From Letharia columbiana (Eukaryota > Ascomycota > Lecanoromycetes > Lecanorales > Parmeliaceae), in contig NW_023501039.1 of the NCBI RefSeq assembly GCF_014066305.1, forward strand, positions 682,001-746,000: a stretch of DNA of 64,000 nucleotides. Reading direction: 5' to 3'. Every line of letters starts with the position of its first letter. The first letter of the stretch is position 1. Of the stretch, positions 33,504 through 43,553 are shown one piece after another. The notes beneath the pieces were generated by a model. The model worked only from the letters and a program-made list of their open reading frames with translations. It ran no database searches and had not been told where the DNA came from. Made by a program: the position numbers and the translations under genes.

Positions 33504-35059
33504 ATGTTCTCGACTTCGGTAGGTGGCAGATAATGTACCTGTTTTCAATCTTTGGGCCCAAAACTATATCATGTTCTGTCTGCCTTCCGTCCTCGTAGAA
33601 CATCATGCATAAGTAGCTTTCGTTTTGTCGTGGCCATATCATGTCTGCTAGGCATCTCAATCTCGTCTACTTGCAGCCCTTCTGAATTTTCCATGAAGCT
33701 AATGCCACTTGTCCTGGGCTCTTAGAGCAAGCCATACTCGGCTATCACAGTCCAAATCAATCGTTTGACGAGCGAACACTATGAAGCGGATGATATGAGC
33801 GGGATCGTAGACCTGATCGAGGTCATAAGATTGCAAACCGGTGGTCCAACCGAAGCGGCACGAGCGATACGAAAGAAGCTGTAGGCCAAATCGTACATTG
33901 GCAACCAGTTTGAGCTTTGCTGAAATGATGTCGCAGTAAATATGGCAGCGTTGATCAACAACTACGAGCTCTCACGGTCCTGGATGGTCTCATCGAAAAT
34001 GCTGGTCCCCGCTTTCAGCGAGCTTTCGCAGACGAACCATTATTAGAGCGCCTTCGTGTTTGTGCCACAGACTCCTTGTCGGACTCAGAGGTCAAGATGA
34101 AGTGCCAAGTATTGTTCAGACAGTGGGCCGTGGCCTACCAATCCACCCAAGGCATGGAGCGCATCGTAGCTCTCCAGAAGCAGCTTCCGAAGAGGAAAAA
34201 GCCAGTCACCCAGGCACAGTCGAAAGTACTGCAAGAGACCGAACGAGAAGCAAACGAAGACCCTTTCGGCAGCACTGAAGACGAATCCATGTCTGGCGAG
34301 TCAAGCTCAATAGCTTCACCAAGCCTGACTCCCAGAAGTAACGCTGCCGCAAGCATCACGCCAACACCTAAATACCACCCCAAGAAATTGAAGCTTGACA
34401 AGCACAGCAAAAGATCGAGATCAAGAACCTTCAATCTTGAGAAGGAGAAGCCGCAACTCCTTCAAGCCATTGCTTCCGCCTCTGTTGCAAGCACCAACCT
34501 CATGAATGCCCTCAAGCTCCTGAACAGGGAAAAGCTTCGTGTTAGCGAACACGCCGAGACTGTGAACCGCTTCGAAACATGTAAAGGGCTGCGGCGACAG
34601 ATATTGCGGTACATACAGCATGTGGAAAGCGAACAGTGGCTTGGTAGCCTGATCAATGCTAACGATAGCCTCGTCGAGGCTTTGATGGCATATGAGATTC
34701 TCGACAAGAGCGTCGACGACGATAGCGACAGCGAAGGGCAAGAGTGGAGCGACGACGAGCCAACAGCGAAACCTACCGGGTCGGAGCCAGACAAACAGAA
34801 AGATACACAAGAAGCGTTTTCAAAGCTCAACATTGGTAAAAAGCCCAACCAGCCCCATCCGACGATGCTTTTAAACGGGCAAGGTGGGATACGGCATGCT
34901 GAGGATGACGATTCTGAGGAAGAGGAAGAAGATGATCCTTTTGCAGACAGTAATGCCGTGCACACGCCAAAGGCTGAACGGCCTGGCATGACTTGGTGAG
35001 AAAACCTTTTGCAATCAGGGCAGTCTTGAAAGCTCACACATTGCAGGCGAGAGGTATAG
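33504..35059 (+). CDS. LSB5: Lsb5-type VHS/GAT endocytic adaptor
   Basis: Exons 33504-33518, 33726-33880, 33937-34995 and 35047-35059 give 413 residues. Residues 1-150 form a VHS domain: KPYSAITVQINRLTSEHYE, SGIVDLIEVIRLQ, GPTEAARAIRKKLKYG, LRALTVLDGLIENAGPRFQR and CQVLFRQWAVAYQ. A GAT-like helical region follows (KPQLLQAIASASVASTNLMN to SLVEALMAYEILDKS), then an acidic tail with DDPFADSNAVHTP. Yeast Lsb5 binds Las17, ubiquitin and Arf3 and links cortical actin to endocytosis. The last exon is 13 nt and converts a C-terminus ending MTW into MTWREV. The first intron is long (207 bp), and its donor GTAGGT is less certain than the others. Confidence 0.88.
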
Positions 35060-36756
35060 ATTCGATTGATGAAGCGATAGTCGCTCGGGTTCAATGTACC
35101 ATACTTACACCATGCTCTTGTGATGGCTCAAAGCCAATGGCTGCATGCAGAATTATGGATTTCCATGCTTGCTTTTCTAGGTCCCAGCACCTTTGGCTTG
35201 GAGATTCTGGCCCAATCCTTTCCCTGCAGAAGCCACCCATTTTCCCTACTCGGTTCTCCGTACCCCCACGCTCCCACTTCCACTTCTCAAATTCATTGTC
35301 TCCTCCTCGGCTTCCCTTTTTCTTTCCTTACTCCATCTCACTGCCCTCATCCACATCCCTTGTTTGCGGTCCAACGCGGAAAGCCACCCAGATTGCGAAA
35401 AACAGGACGGCAATAGCGAGGATGAAGACCAGCCAGAGCATCGTCCTACATTTCTCTATTGGTAGGTGCATGAGCCAGTGAGACGCCGATGGTGGATTCA
35501 GGGAGGACGAGCCAGGGAGACATCGCCTCAAGTCTTCGCAGTCAACTGGTTTCTTTTAGTATCGAATACAAGTCGTGCCGTAAGGTCTTCCAGTATGTAA
35601 CTCCTGCGATCAGCGTTGCAGCTTGATGTACACAACGAATCAGGGAGCTAGGGTACGGCTTGAGAACCATATCTCACGGGCTCTGTAGGCTACAGCCGGT
35701 GTCCGCGGTGGGGATGGTCGGTGATGGAGGGAGAGCGAGGGAGGTTGGGATTGCATGTCATGTCATGTCATGAGAGAGAGTATCAACTATTGGGGCAAAA
35801 CCCTGGTATGTTTGCGGTCGACGCATCGGGCAAGGAGTTGCAACGGAGAGCTTCGCGGCTGAAAAGAGTGGGATGGACAAAGCCGATGCATCCCATCGGA
35901 TCGCGACTCCGGACACAAAAAGATTTGCAATCGAGTATCTTGGGCCATGTTGAAATATTGTATCGTGCTTTCTGGGCCAGTGTGCGTCTCGGACAGGGCC
36001 ACCGGATACCTACCAGCGCCAGGAGGCAAAAACGGACGAAGTGGATCATACGACTGGATCCAGCATGTGGGGAAGTAAACGATGCAGGTAGATGGTAGAC
36101 ATCTGTATAGATCGTATGGTGTATAAGCCAAAGAGGCGCCGGGTACGTGTGCGCATACGTATGTGGGATGCGTGAGAGAGGGAGGGCACAGAGCGTGGGC
36201 GAAGAGGCAGAGAGAAAGAGTGCCGTTCAAGACGGATGAAGCAGATGGGGTGGTATGCAGGAAGGAGGAGAGTTGTGGGGAGAGGACTGCGTCTGTCGTA
36301 GGCATATTCTGAGAAAGTTCGAGGAGACTGTGAAAGCATGTGAACATTGGAAGTCAGACTCGGAAGACCTGGGAGGTAGAAGGGCATTAAGGGAGGGTGG
36401 AATGTGGAAAAGGATAGACGACGAGATTGGGTGCGCACTACCTGGCCGGTTATTATCAGGCCATAAGTCACGCCGATTCAAGGCTTGAACGATTGTACCA
36501 TATGCATTGTTCTGTTGTATCTGCAGTATGTCTCTGACACGCTAGCTGATGGCCGCGTTGACATGTTCTCAGTGGTCAGGTAACAGAAATCAGTGTACAC
36601 ATTTTCCGCCGGAACACCTTCGCTATAACATTTCCGCTACAACGCTTCGTCAGTTGCTCGTAAAAATGTTGAAGGCTCGCATAAGAACGTTTTCTTCTCG
36701 TCTTCTACTAGACGCCCGTAAACGCACTTATTATCCTCCTAGTTGTTTCCACGCCT
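35060..36756. other. 1.7-kb convergent region
   Basis: Between the LSB5 and KAR9 3' ends. Apart from one tiny transmembrane ORF listed separately, ORFs lie on both strands without features. A TGTCATGTCATGTCATG repeat occurs at 35757-35772. Confidence 0.5.
35328..35441 (-). CDS. Possible 37-residue single-span membrane peptide
   Basis: ATG at 35441 opens MLWLVFILAIAVLFFAIWVA, a clean hydrophobic helix, followed by a short charged tail (DVDEGSEME). It lies in a 1.7-kb gap between genes. No homologue recognised. It may be a chance ORF. Confidence 0.3.
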   Translation of the reverse strand: MLWLVFILAIAVLFFAIWVAFRVGPQTRDVDEGSEME

Positions 36757-39381
36757 TCACCTTCCCCTGATGGTAGCTCCATTCTCCTTCCCCTTTGACG
36801 GGGGCCTTGAACCCAATGAGCTGTCTCTACCGTTGCAAACAGGCCTTGACCCGAAAGAGGTCTCTCTGCCGTTTCCGTTTGACACCGTCCTCAATCCCAA
36901 AGCGGTCTCGCGTCCATTTGGAGTGGCCAGGGGCGAATTCTTCGGCAGCGGTAGCATACTAACGCGACGGCTGCTCGCCAAAGCCGTGCTTGGGCGCTGC
37001 GGTCTTGGTCTTACAGATGGACTATCTCCAGTAGGAACATCTGGAGGTGAGCTCGGTGTTAAGCCAAGGCGGATGCTCTCCTTCTTTGACGCGGTAGATG
37101 GGGGTGTCTTGTCCTTGAATTTCACCCAATCGGTCGAGTTCGCAGGTGAGGACCATGAAGTTTGACGCGTCCCAATCGAGCTTTGGGCACCAGATGCGAT
37201 TCGTGGGCGATGCGACATGGTTGCAGTGACAAGAGCGGGTACTGGGGATGAACGACCCAACGGGCTGGGAAGAGCAAGACCAGGGGAATTTAGATGAGAT
37301 CCAGCGCTGCTCGGAGAGCGGAAAGCCATTGAGCTCCTACGACTAAGCGATAAAGTAGAGTATGGTACTGGCCTTGGTTTCTGACCAAATTCAAAGTGGT
37401 CGACGTTTGGAGAAGAATTCCAGCGAGGCTTATTGTCAACTTGTGGCACGCTAGGTCGTTGGGACCAGCATCCTGGCGTAGTTGTAGGCGTAGGTGTGGC
37501 CGATGCTTGTTTGGCGTAGGGTGATGGTGATGCACCTCGAGATGAGGACCGACCGTCCGATGTGAAAGACCTAGACATTGGTGTTTTGCGAGGCAGCTGA
37601 ATCGAGCCAGGCGATCCGGGGGGCATAGTAAAATTACGACGTGCACTGTTCAGGCGGGTGTTGCCATTAAACACAATGCTGCTTCTGCGGCTCAATCCAT
37701 TCATGCCAGGAGACTCATCACGCTTGTTGCCACTTGTTGGGCCCATAACAACAGAGGATGCAGGCGAGCTGCCGGGGGTGTCAACAGCACTACCATTTGC
37801 AGATCGGTCCAAGGAACGGTCCATGGACATGATACTAGAAATAGAGTCACGCAGCTGTTGATTCTTGTTTATGGTCAGATCATCCAAAGCCAGGTTCATG
37901 TTTTTCATCTCGGAGTTAGTGCTCTGCCATCTAGCTTTTGTGTCCGACTGCAGCCTTAGAACCTCGCCATTAACAGTGAAACGGTCAGTAACACCTTTGT
38001 CAATGATTTCCAGAACCTTCTCAATTGCTGGTCCGTAATGAATCTTCTTTGCCTCATAGGCCTCCACCTTCTTAGCTAGCAATGGAGGATTGCTGTGCTG
38101 AGCCCCTACATCGATAGCTTCTTGAAGCTTGGTGATAGCGCGCTCGATTGACTCGCAGAGCTTTTGAGCTTGCCTTCCAGCGTTGCGGAACAGAAGCACC
38201 CAACGATCCTCGCCGAGCTCTTGCCTCAGACGTTGAGCATCGTGTTCTAAAATCTTCCACTTCTTCTCTAGGCTTATCCTCCTTGACTCTAACTCCTGGC
38301 AAGCTGTAGGCAGCACTGGCTGTGCTTTAGCGTGAAAATTCGACAGAGTCATTGGAAGAAAGTCCAATGACGCCCGAAGTGGCTGCATGCGAGCGAAGAG
38401 AGCCAGAAGTCGGTCATCTTCCGGTGCCATGCCGGTTCCTGGCGACTCCATTGGTGAGCTTGGTGGTAGAGCATTTGATAAGCTAATGCGATGGCTTGTT
38501 GTCTCCCTCTCGCCCTCTTCCACTATGGTGTCAAGCTCCTGCATGTCAAGAGCTCCGATGCTCTCAGATGGATCTGCGAGCAACGCTTTGTGCCTCGCCT
38601 CCTCCATCTCGAAGACCAGTCTGGACAGGTTTTCCACCTCCAAACCGATATCTCCGAGTACAATATTCCATAACTCTTCCCATTCCATTGCCAGTTCAAC
38701 CTGTCGTTTGATGCCCTTGAGTGACCTCCGCACGCTCTCCCAACCCTCAAGGATTCTCTCCATCTGATCAACGACAGCGGGCAGCTGCTCTTTAGGAATA
38801 TCCGAGATGTCGTCTCGATCCTGCAGGTCTTCAATCGCTGTGACGTACACCCCAATAAGGCTTTCGAATTTCTCAATCGCCGTTTGAACCTCCCCAAGCC
38901 CTTCTCGCCCTCCGGCAGCCGCCCATTCCACATCATCTTCGGCATCAAGTCCACTCAAGACCTCCGTTGCCTTCTGGAGCCATCGTCTGATCTGGTCTGC
39001 TGCGCTGCTGAGAGTGGTCGCGGCGATAGGAGCTGTAGGTATGCAGGAGATGCTGCTAGACAACGAGGTCGCATTGGGTAAAGCCAGGGAAGTCAACTGT
39101 GAAAGCTGACTTGTGAGCGATATGCGTGAGAGTGAGTATACCGAATTCGCTCGGGATGACCTTATTGAGTTCAAAGAGTTGAAGTACGACTCTGCATCTA
39201 CTGGCGACACAAGCATCTGCTGCGAGGATATTCCCCCAGAAGATGCCACGGGCTCGTCATCCTCTGAACTGCTGACAGGTAGGATGTCATCTGGCTTCTG
39301 CGCACCGGACTTGAATGTTGTGGTGGATCCATTGCGGCCTTTCTTCGATAACCCTGTCAGTATGTTATAGCCCGTCATCAT
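36757..39381 (-). CDS. KAR9: Karyogamy / spindle-positioning protein Kar9
   Basis: Single exon of 874 residues starting at 39381. Residues 60-480 are helical and match the Kar9 domain: SAADQIRRWLQKATEVLSGL, VQTAIEKFESLIGVYVTAIE, QLPAVVDQMERILEGWESVR, RQVELAMEWEELWNIVLGDI and WVLLFRNAGRQAQKLCESIE. The C-terminal half is Ser/Pro/Arg-rich and disordered, with many SPxx sites, as in other Kar9 proteins, where this part binds the plus-end protein Bim1/EB1. Kar9 connects astral microtubules to myosin-driven transport on actin cables and so orients spindle and nucleus. No intron needed. Directly upstream is an intergenic region with an orphan exon-like ORF. Confidence 0.88.
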   Translation of the reverse strand: MMTGYNILTGLSKKGRNGSTTTFKSGAQKPDDILPVSSSEDDEPVASSGGISSQQMLVSPVDAESYFNSLNSIRSSRANSVYSLSRISLTSQLSQLTSLALPNATSLSSSISCIPTAPIAATTLSSAADQIRRWLQKATEVLSGLDAEDDVEWAAAGGREGLGEVQTAIEKFESLIGVYVTAIEDLQDRDDISDIPKEQLPAVVDQMERILEGWESVRRSLKGIKRQVELAMEWEELWNIVLGDIGLEVENLSRLVFEMEEARHKALLADPSESIGALDMQELDTIVEEGERETTSHRISLSNALPPSSPMESPGTGMAPEDDRLLALFARMQPLRASLDFLPMTLSNFHAKAQPVLPTACQELESRRISLEKKWKILEHDAQRLRQELGEDRWVLLFRNAGRQAQKLCESIERAITKLQEAIDVGAQHSNPPLLAKKVEAYEAKKIHYGPAIEKVLEIIDKGVTDRFTVNGEVLRLQSDTKARWQSTNSEMKNMNLALDDLTINKNQQLRDSISSIMSMDRSLDRSANGSAVDTPGSSPASSVVMGPTSGNKRDESPGMNGLSRRSSIVFNGNTRLNSARRNFTMPPGSPGSIQLPRKTPMSRSFTSDGRSSSRGASPSPYAKQASATPTPTTTPGCWSQRPSVPQVDNKPRWNSSPNVDHFEFGQKPRPVPYSTLSLSRRSSMAFRSPSSAGSHLNSPGLALPSPLGRSSPVPALVTATMSHRPRIASGAQSSIGTRQTSWSSPANSTDWVKFKDKTPPSTASKKESIRLGLTPSSPPDVPTGDSPSVRPRPQRPSTALASSRRVSMLPLPKNSPLATPNGRETALGLRTVSNGNGRETSFGSRPVCNGRDSSLGSRPPSKGKENGATIRGR

Positions 39382-40366
39382 AGACCAGCAGATGTGTCTC
39401 TTGTGAACTAATTGTAAAAGTCGTGGTCTAGTTAAGTTTGCATGAAAGGGTTTCCGAAGTGTCCTTCTCTATTTCCCTGAGAGAAAGAAAAGTTTTCTCT
39501 TCAAGGTTGTTCCTTTCCACCCAAACTGTACGTTTGCTTCTCTTTTCTCCGCCTGCCGGTAGGATCAGGGAGTCGATTTCGTGGTCAAGCCGCAGCTTTG
39601 TTTTTCGAATGAGCGGCTGTAGCACTTTCAAGCAAGATCACTGGAGCTCATACTGCACCACGCTTCATGAGCATCAATGCCGGAACGTTGTGGGCTGGAG
39701 CCTCTCTGGCTGGCGGTGTTGGAGGGCTGAGAGTAGGAAGGTCGAGGTTTGTGTTCAGCCGACCAGGTACAGCTTTGATCTCTGAAGATGTGGCAGGAGC
39801 TTGTCCCTGTGCGTAGTGCATGAAATTCTCAAAAGCAAGGGGGAAATGCGCTGTTGGGGAAAAGAGTGAACGAGGTTCCCTGCTGGTGTAGGTAGCTGCA
39901 GGGGCCGTGTTGAAACCCGATTTCACGCGTTTGAGAGGCCGCAAGAGCTTTTCATCTGATTGCAAGCAAAGCAAGGCAAACGCGATATAAGTGACTTGCT
40001 ATGCAAGCAAAGTTGCAGCGCGATTTCAGCTAGGGAGTAGAAGTATGGGCAAAGGTCTGTATTTTATGAGGGTTGGCGTAGGTGGGCAATTTCATAGGTT
40101 TTGACAGCCGCAGCTCTACGGTTGACCATTGTATCACAGCCCCTCTTGAGTTAAGCACTACGGACGACTTCTGTGTCTAGGCAGGTCTCATCTGCTGCAT
40201 TTGGATTGCCGTGCATTTGAATTGCCATTCTATGGAGGTCAAGATGGTGAACCGGGGGTATCAAAACAAATCTGTCGTCAGGAAATGGGAACACTGCCCG
40301 CCTTGTGCACAGCACCTCTCAACTGATCAAATCTCCAACAACATCTGTTCATAGCCATCATAATCT
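39382..40366. other. 985-bp intergenic region with an orphan exon-like ORF
   Basis: Upstream of KAR9. Holds the open stretch listed next; otherwise no feature. Confidence 0.4.
39648..39952 (-). CDS. Orphan exon-like ORF, possible 3' exon of an unmodelled gene
   Basis: About 100 codons open from a plausible acceptor (CAATCAG just above 39952) to a stop at 39648. The peptide has gene-like composition (LLRPLKRVKSGFNTAPAATY, FPLAFENFMHYAQGQ, DLPTLSPPTPPAREAP, VPALMLMKRGAV). There is no in-frame ATG at its start, and I could not find a convincing upstream exon. Family unknown. Confidence 0.3.
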
Positions 40367-41965
40367 TCATGATTCATTGCACTCATTCATGCCGGTTCTT
40401 TGATCTACGGGAAACATCGTCTGCTGGTTTGGCCGTATTGTTTCTTCCTTGAATTCTTTTGTGAGCTCTTCCCTGACTGTTTTGCTCCATTGAAGGATGG
40501 CTGTATCAAAGTCCATCCAAGCCCCACTCTTTGCATTTACCACTCCCGAGACATTGACTTTCAGCTTGGTTTCCCACCGGATCTCGGCCGCTTTGATCCA
40601 ATAGCGGAGATTCTCAGAGCAGCGGTAGGGTTTGGCGGTGTCGGTATGGAAGGATTTGATGTCGCCAAATTGCCTCCTGGATTTCTTCAACAGAGCATTG
40701 TGCAGATGAACTAGGGTCAGCCCGCTCCGTAATGTTTCCAGGAATGGAGTAGGTGTCTGGGCAGAGTCTTCAAAAGCTGTCCATTCGGGTAGGCTGCCCT
40801 CAGGTAGGAACGAGCATAAGAAAAGCCACTCTCTTTCACGTTCTCGACCCTGCCAGGACCCTTCAAGCCAAGCCCAGCTGTCTTGGGTTTCTTTCTCCTG
40901 CTCCTCCATTGCTGCTTCTTTGCTTAGGAAGGCTTCTATGCCTTCCACCCAATCCTTCATAATCCTCAGTTCTTCCTCCCTCATCCCACCAGCAAAATTT
41001 CGGCCAGCCATCCTTTTCAGCACATCGAGAACACTAAGAAGTTCTTCACGTATCTGACGTTCCGACTTGATGCTGTACAGTCGGTGCGGGTCTTCGTGGG
41101 AAGTGTAGTAGATTTTCGCAGCGCGAATCGCCAGGGTGACAACATCCAATATGTGCACACCTTGTATCTCATACCAGCCTGATGACTGTGAAAACGACGA
41201 TGACACGTGGTTTTTGTTGTCTACGTCAGGAGAGTTGCTTTCTGGTTCCAGCTTTCGTTGTTCGTGGTCCTGCTGATTTTGATCTTGAATTTCTTGTAAC
41301 GCCTTTTTGGCATCAGCCAGAGTGGTCTTGAGATCATGCCTGAGCGTCTCTAAATCTGGTGGCGGAGGGATATACTGGACTCTGTGACTGTAGGTGCTGA
41401 CTGTTGGTGGCAGCATGAGTGGTTCTCCTGGGTCCTTATCTGCTGCCTCAGAAGAGCCATTGCTGCCGTCTGTGTCTCGTCCTAAGTCTGGGCTGGCACG
41501 AATCCTAGGCAGGATATTTGTGGATGGCTTCTCAAAGCCGTTTTTGTTCTTCGATCCTTTTGCCAATTGGCCTCCCTTGCCGTCTAATAAGCCAGTGCGG
41601 GCGAAGTAATATTGGAGATGAGCAATGCTGCCCAAGCTAAGAACACTATCTCTGTTCCCAGCCGAAGGGGCGAATGAAACACCTTGTGGCCGGACATAGC
41701 CTCTTTGGCGGACAGCGCCAGATGCAGAGACAGAACGAGAGGTTATGGATGGTTGAGAGCCCGTAGAAACCGAGGAAGTGGTTGATGAATTAGCGGAGAA
41801 AGATCGACTCAACGGTGGACAGGCAAATAGTGCAGGCGTAGGAGATGTTGACGGAGATGGTGAGGAGTCTCTGGTAAAAGGTGGGGAACAAGAGGCATTG
41901 CTTTCGGTTAATGGACTGATTGCCATGACTGGCACAGGCGAATTATTGCTTACATGATCATACAT
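40367..41965 (-). CDS. Conserved fungal protein with a possible CH-like C-terminal region
   Basis: Single exon of 532 residues from the ATG at 41965 (MYDHVSNNS; an in-frame ATG follows at 41926). The first ~200 residues are Ser/Pro-rich and disordered. A coiled-coil-prone stretch follows (LETLRHDLKTTLADAKKALQ). A helical middle contains IQGVHILDVVTLAIRAAKIY and ERQIREELLSVLDVLKRMAG. The C-terminal region (FLETLRSGLTLVHLHNALLK, then KSFHTDTAKPYRCSENLRYW) resembles the core of a calponin-homology domain in spacing and key residues, but the match is by eye only. Function unknown; actin or microtubule association is a speculation from that resemblance. Confidence 0.65.
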   Translation of the reverse strand: MYDHVSNNSPVPVMAISPLTESNASCSPPFTRDSSPSPSTSPTPALFACPPLSRSFSANSSTTSSVSTGSQPSITSRSVSASGAVRQRGYVRPQGVSFAPSAGNRDSVLSLGSIAHLQYYFARTGLLDGKGGQLAKGSKNKNGFEKPSTNILPRIRASPDLGRDTDGSNGSSEAADKDPGEPLMLPPTVSTYSHRVQYIPPPPDLETLRHDLKTTLADAKKALQEIQDQNQQDHEQRKLEPESNSPDVDNKNHVSSSFSQSSGWYEIQGVHILDVVTLAIRAAKIYYTSHEDPHRLYSIKSERQIREELLSVLDVLKRMAGRNFAGGMREEELRIMKDWVEGIEAFLSKEAAMEEQEKETQDSWAWLEGSWQGREREREWLFLCSFLPEGSLPEWTAFEDSAQTPTPFLETLRSGLTLVHLHNALLKKSRRQFGDIKSFHTDTAKPYRCSENLRYWIKAAEIRWETKLKVNVSGVVNAKSGAWMDFDTAILQWSKTVREELTKEFKEETIRPNQQTMFPVDQRTGMNECNES

Positions 41966-42393
41966 GATTGTGTATAGGCGATTGGGGATATGGACGACCA
42001 CAAGAAGTGTACAGAGGCATGAACAGGAAGACACTTCACTCAACCATTGATCTTACTGACGAAGCCATTTTCTTGCTTGTTGTTGAACGAAGTGTGGAGT
42101 CGGGCCAACAGGGGCACTAGGGTCCAGGGGTGAAACTCAGCGCGACGCGCTTGTAAAGGGACATGCCGGTGTTTAACCTCGGAACGCGTTTTACCGCTAT
42201 GGCTTGTCCACATTTCTACAGGTTGTGAGTCTGCGAAAGAACATGCACCTTTTCGGTGGAGCGATAGAGCAGAGTGGAATTGTGCCACTATGGATATAGG
42301 CAATTTCTTCTAGCTGTGGTGGTGGCTTCTCTTTGGGCTCTAAGCTATGTCCTATCGCTAATTTCCTGATCCATTCGACAGAAAGGATTAGAT
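41966..42393. other. Intergenic spacer
   Basis: Between the start of the unknown gene and the 3' end of the acylphosphatase, both minus strand. No feature seen. Confidence 0.4.
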
Positions 42394-43208
42394 TCACTGG
42401 GTCCCAAAGGATTTCTCTCCTTCCTGCGCATATACCCCAGTCAGCATCGCTTCTTCGATCCAGGAACCCGAGTTCTAGAGAAAATCTGGGAATAGAGAGA
42501 ACGGGACCCTTCCGAAAGATTCCAGTGACTCTGCTTTGGAACCAAGTAGGAAGAAAACGCTCTGAAATGACAGACCTTTGTCTTGATCTCTTCCTTCTCT
42601 ACCTTTACTACGTGTGCCGCACCGGGCCCATTGTTGAGCTCTTTGAGGAATGACTTGATGCTGTCTTCCGAGCCTTGCGCTTCCCCAGCTACCTACACAG
42701 CCGACTGTTAGTCACTAAATTCGATATATCATCATGTTGACGTTTGGGAAATGGTTCCTTGCGGTATCTTGTTACGTGATAGCCCATCTAAGAGGAATTG
42801 TGGATGGAAGAGGTGCAAAAGAGCAAGCAAAAATAGTGAAAGGAGCAGGAGACAAATGAATAACGCTTTGAAGAATTGCCAGGAGCCCGTACCTTGTCGT
42901 CCGAAGTGTTCGCAACAAAGCCCGTTAGGTTCAGGGACTTTGCTTTTGATTGGGTGAACGATCTGTCAAGTAAGAAATAGTCAAACATGGCCTATCCTAC
43001 ATTTTGTGAAATTGGCGTTGCAGTATGCCTACCGAAAGTTGACACCTGCTAACAGTCAACAGCCTGAGCTAATCGAGGCCTCAGAATGAGATAATGACAA
43101 ACCCTGCACTGTGCCATGTACTGTGTAGGAAATCTGTTCGAAGCGAGGATCAGCTGGCTAACCCTCTTCATCAATGCCTCCGCCCATGCATACACGTTGT
43201 TGAGACAT
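42394..43208 (-). CDS. Acylphosphatase
   Basis: Exons (minus) 43208-43194, 43133-43103, 43045-43033, 42962-42893, 42692-42576 and 42423-42394 give 276 nt and 91 residues, the normal size. The product reads MSQQRISYTVHGTVQGVNFR, then SFTQSKAKSLNLTGFVANTS, then EAQGSEDSIKSFLKELNNGP and a tail EGEKSFGTQ. The active-site arginine (G-x-V-Q-G-V-N-F-R) and asparagine (G-F-V-x-N) are both present. The enzyme hydrolyses acyl phosphates such as 1,3-bisphosphoglycerate in the cytosol. Five introns interrupt this tiny gene; exon 3 is 13 nt; introns 4 and 5 are 200 and 152 bp. The last join uses GTCTGT as donor and is the least certain. Confidence 0.88.
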
Positions 43209-43553
43209 TGTGCCGGCAGTAGTTGAGAAGAGTCTTTGCATCAATGTACTTTGAGCGTCAAGTCGTGGAGAAATCAGTAGAGCGGTTGCAATGTGCCCTC
43301 AATTATCTTTCACGTAGTCTCAGAATTCAGACTCTACTTTTTGGGGGGGCTCCGGAACATTATACTGCCGAGCCGATTCCGTCACAACCCCCCATGTAGA
43401 AAGGTCATTGCTGAAACCTGCACGTGACGTCAACTGTACGCGCTGAAACTTCAGTACTTCATTGTCTTCACGAATGCCTTATATTTGGAAAGGTCTTATG
43501 AATGGCAGGCCTGTTATCATCTACTAAACTCTCTCAATATCTATCAATGCTCT
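43209..43553. other. Intergenic spacer
   Basis: Upstream of the acylphosphatase and downstream of the kelch gene (both minus). Contains a 7-G run at 43343; otherwise nothing recognised. Confidence 0.4.

Noticed and set aside
36046..36471. Minus-strand ORFs between LSB5 and KAR9
   Set aside because: Composition is non-coding-like, and alternative frames are equally open.
42693..42892. Acylphosphatase intron 4 as an introner relative
   Set aside because: Shares only GTACG and GGCAATTCTTC with copy B; too short to support homology.
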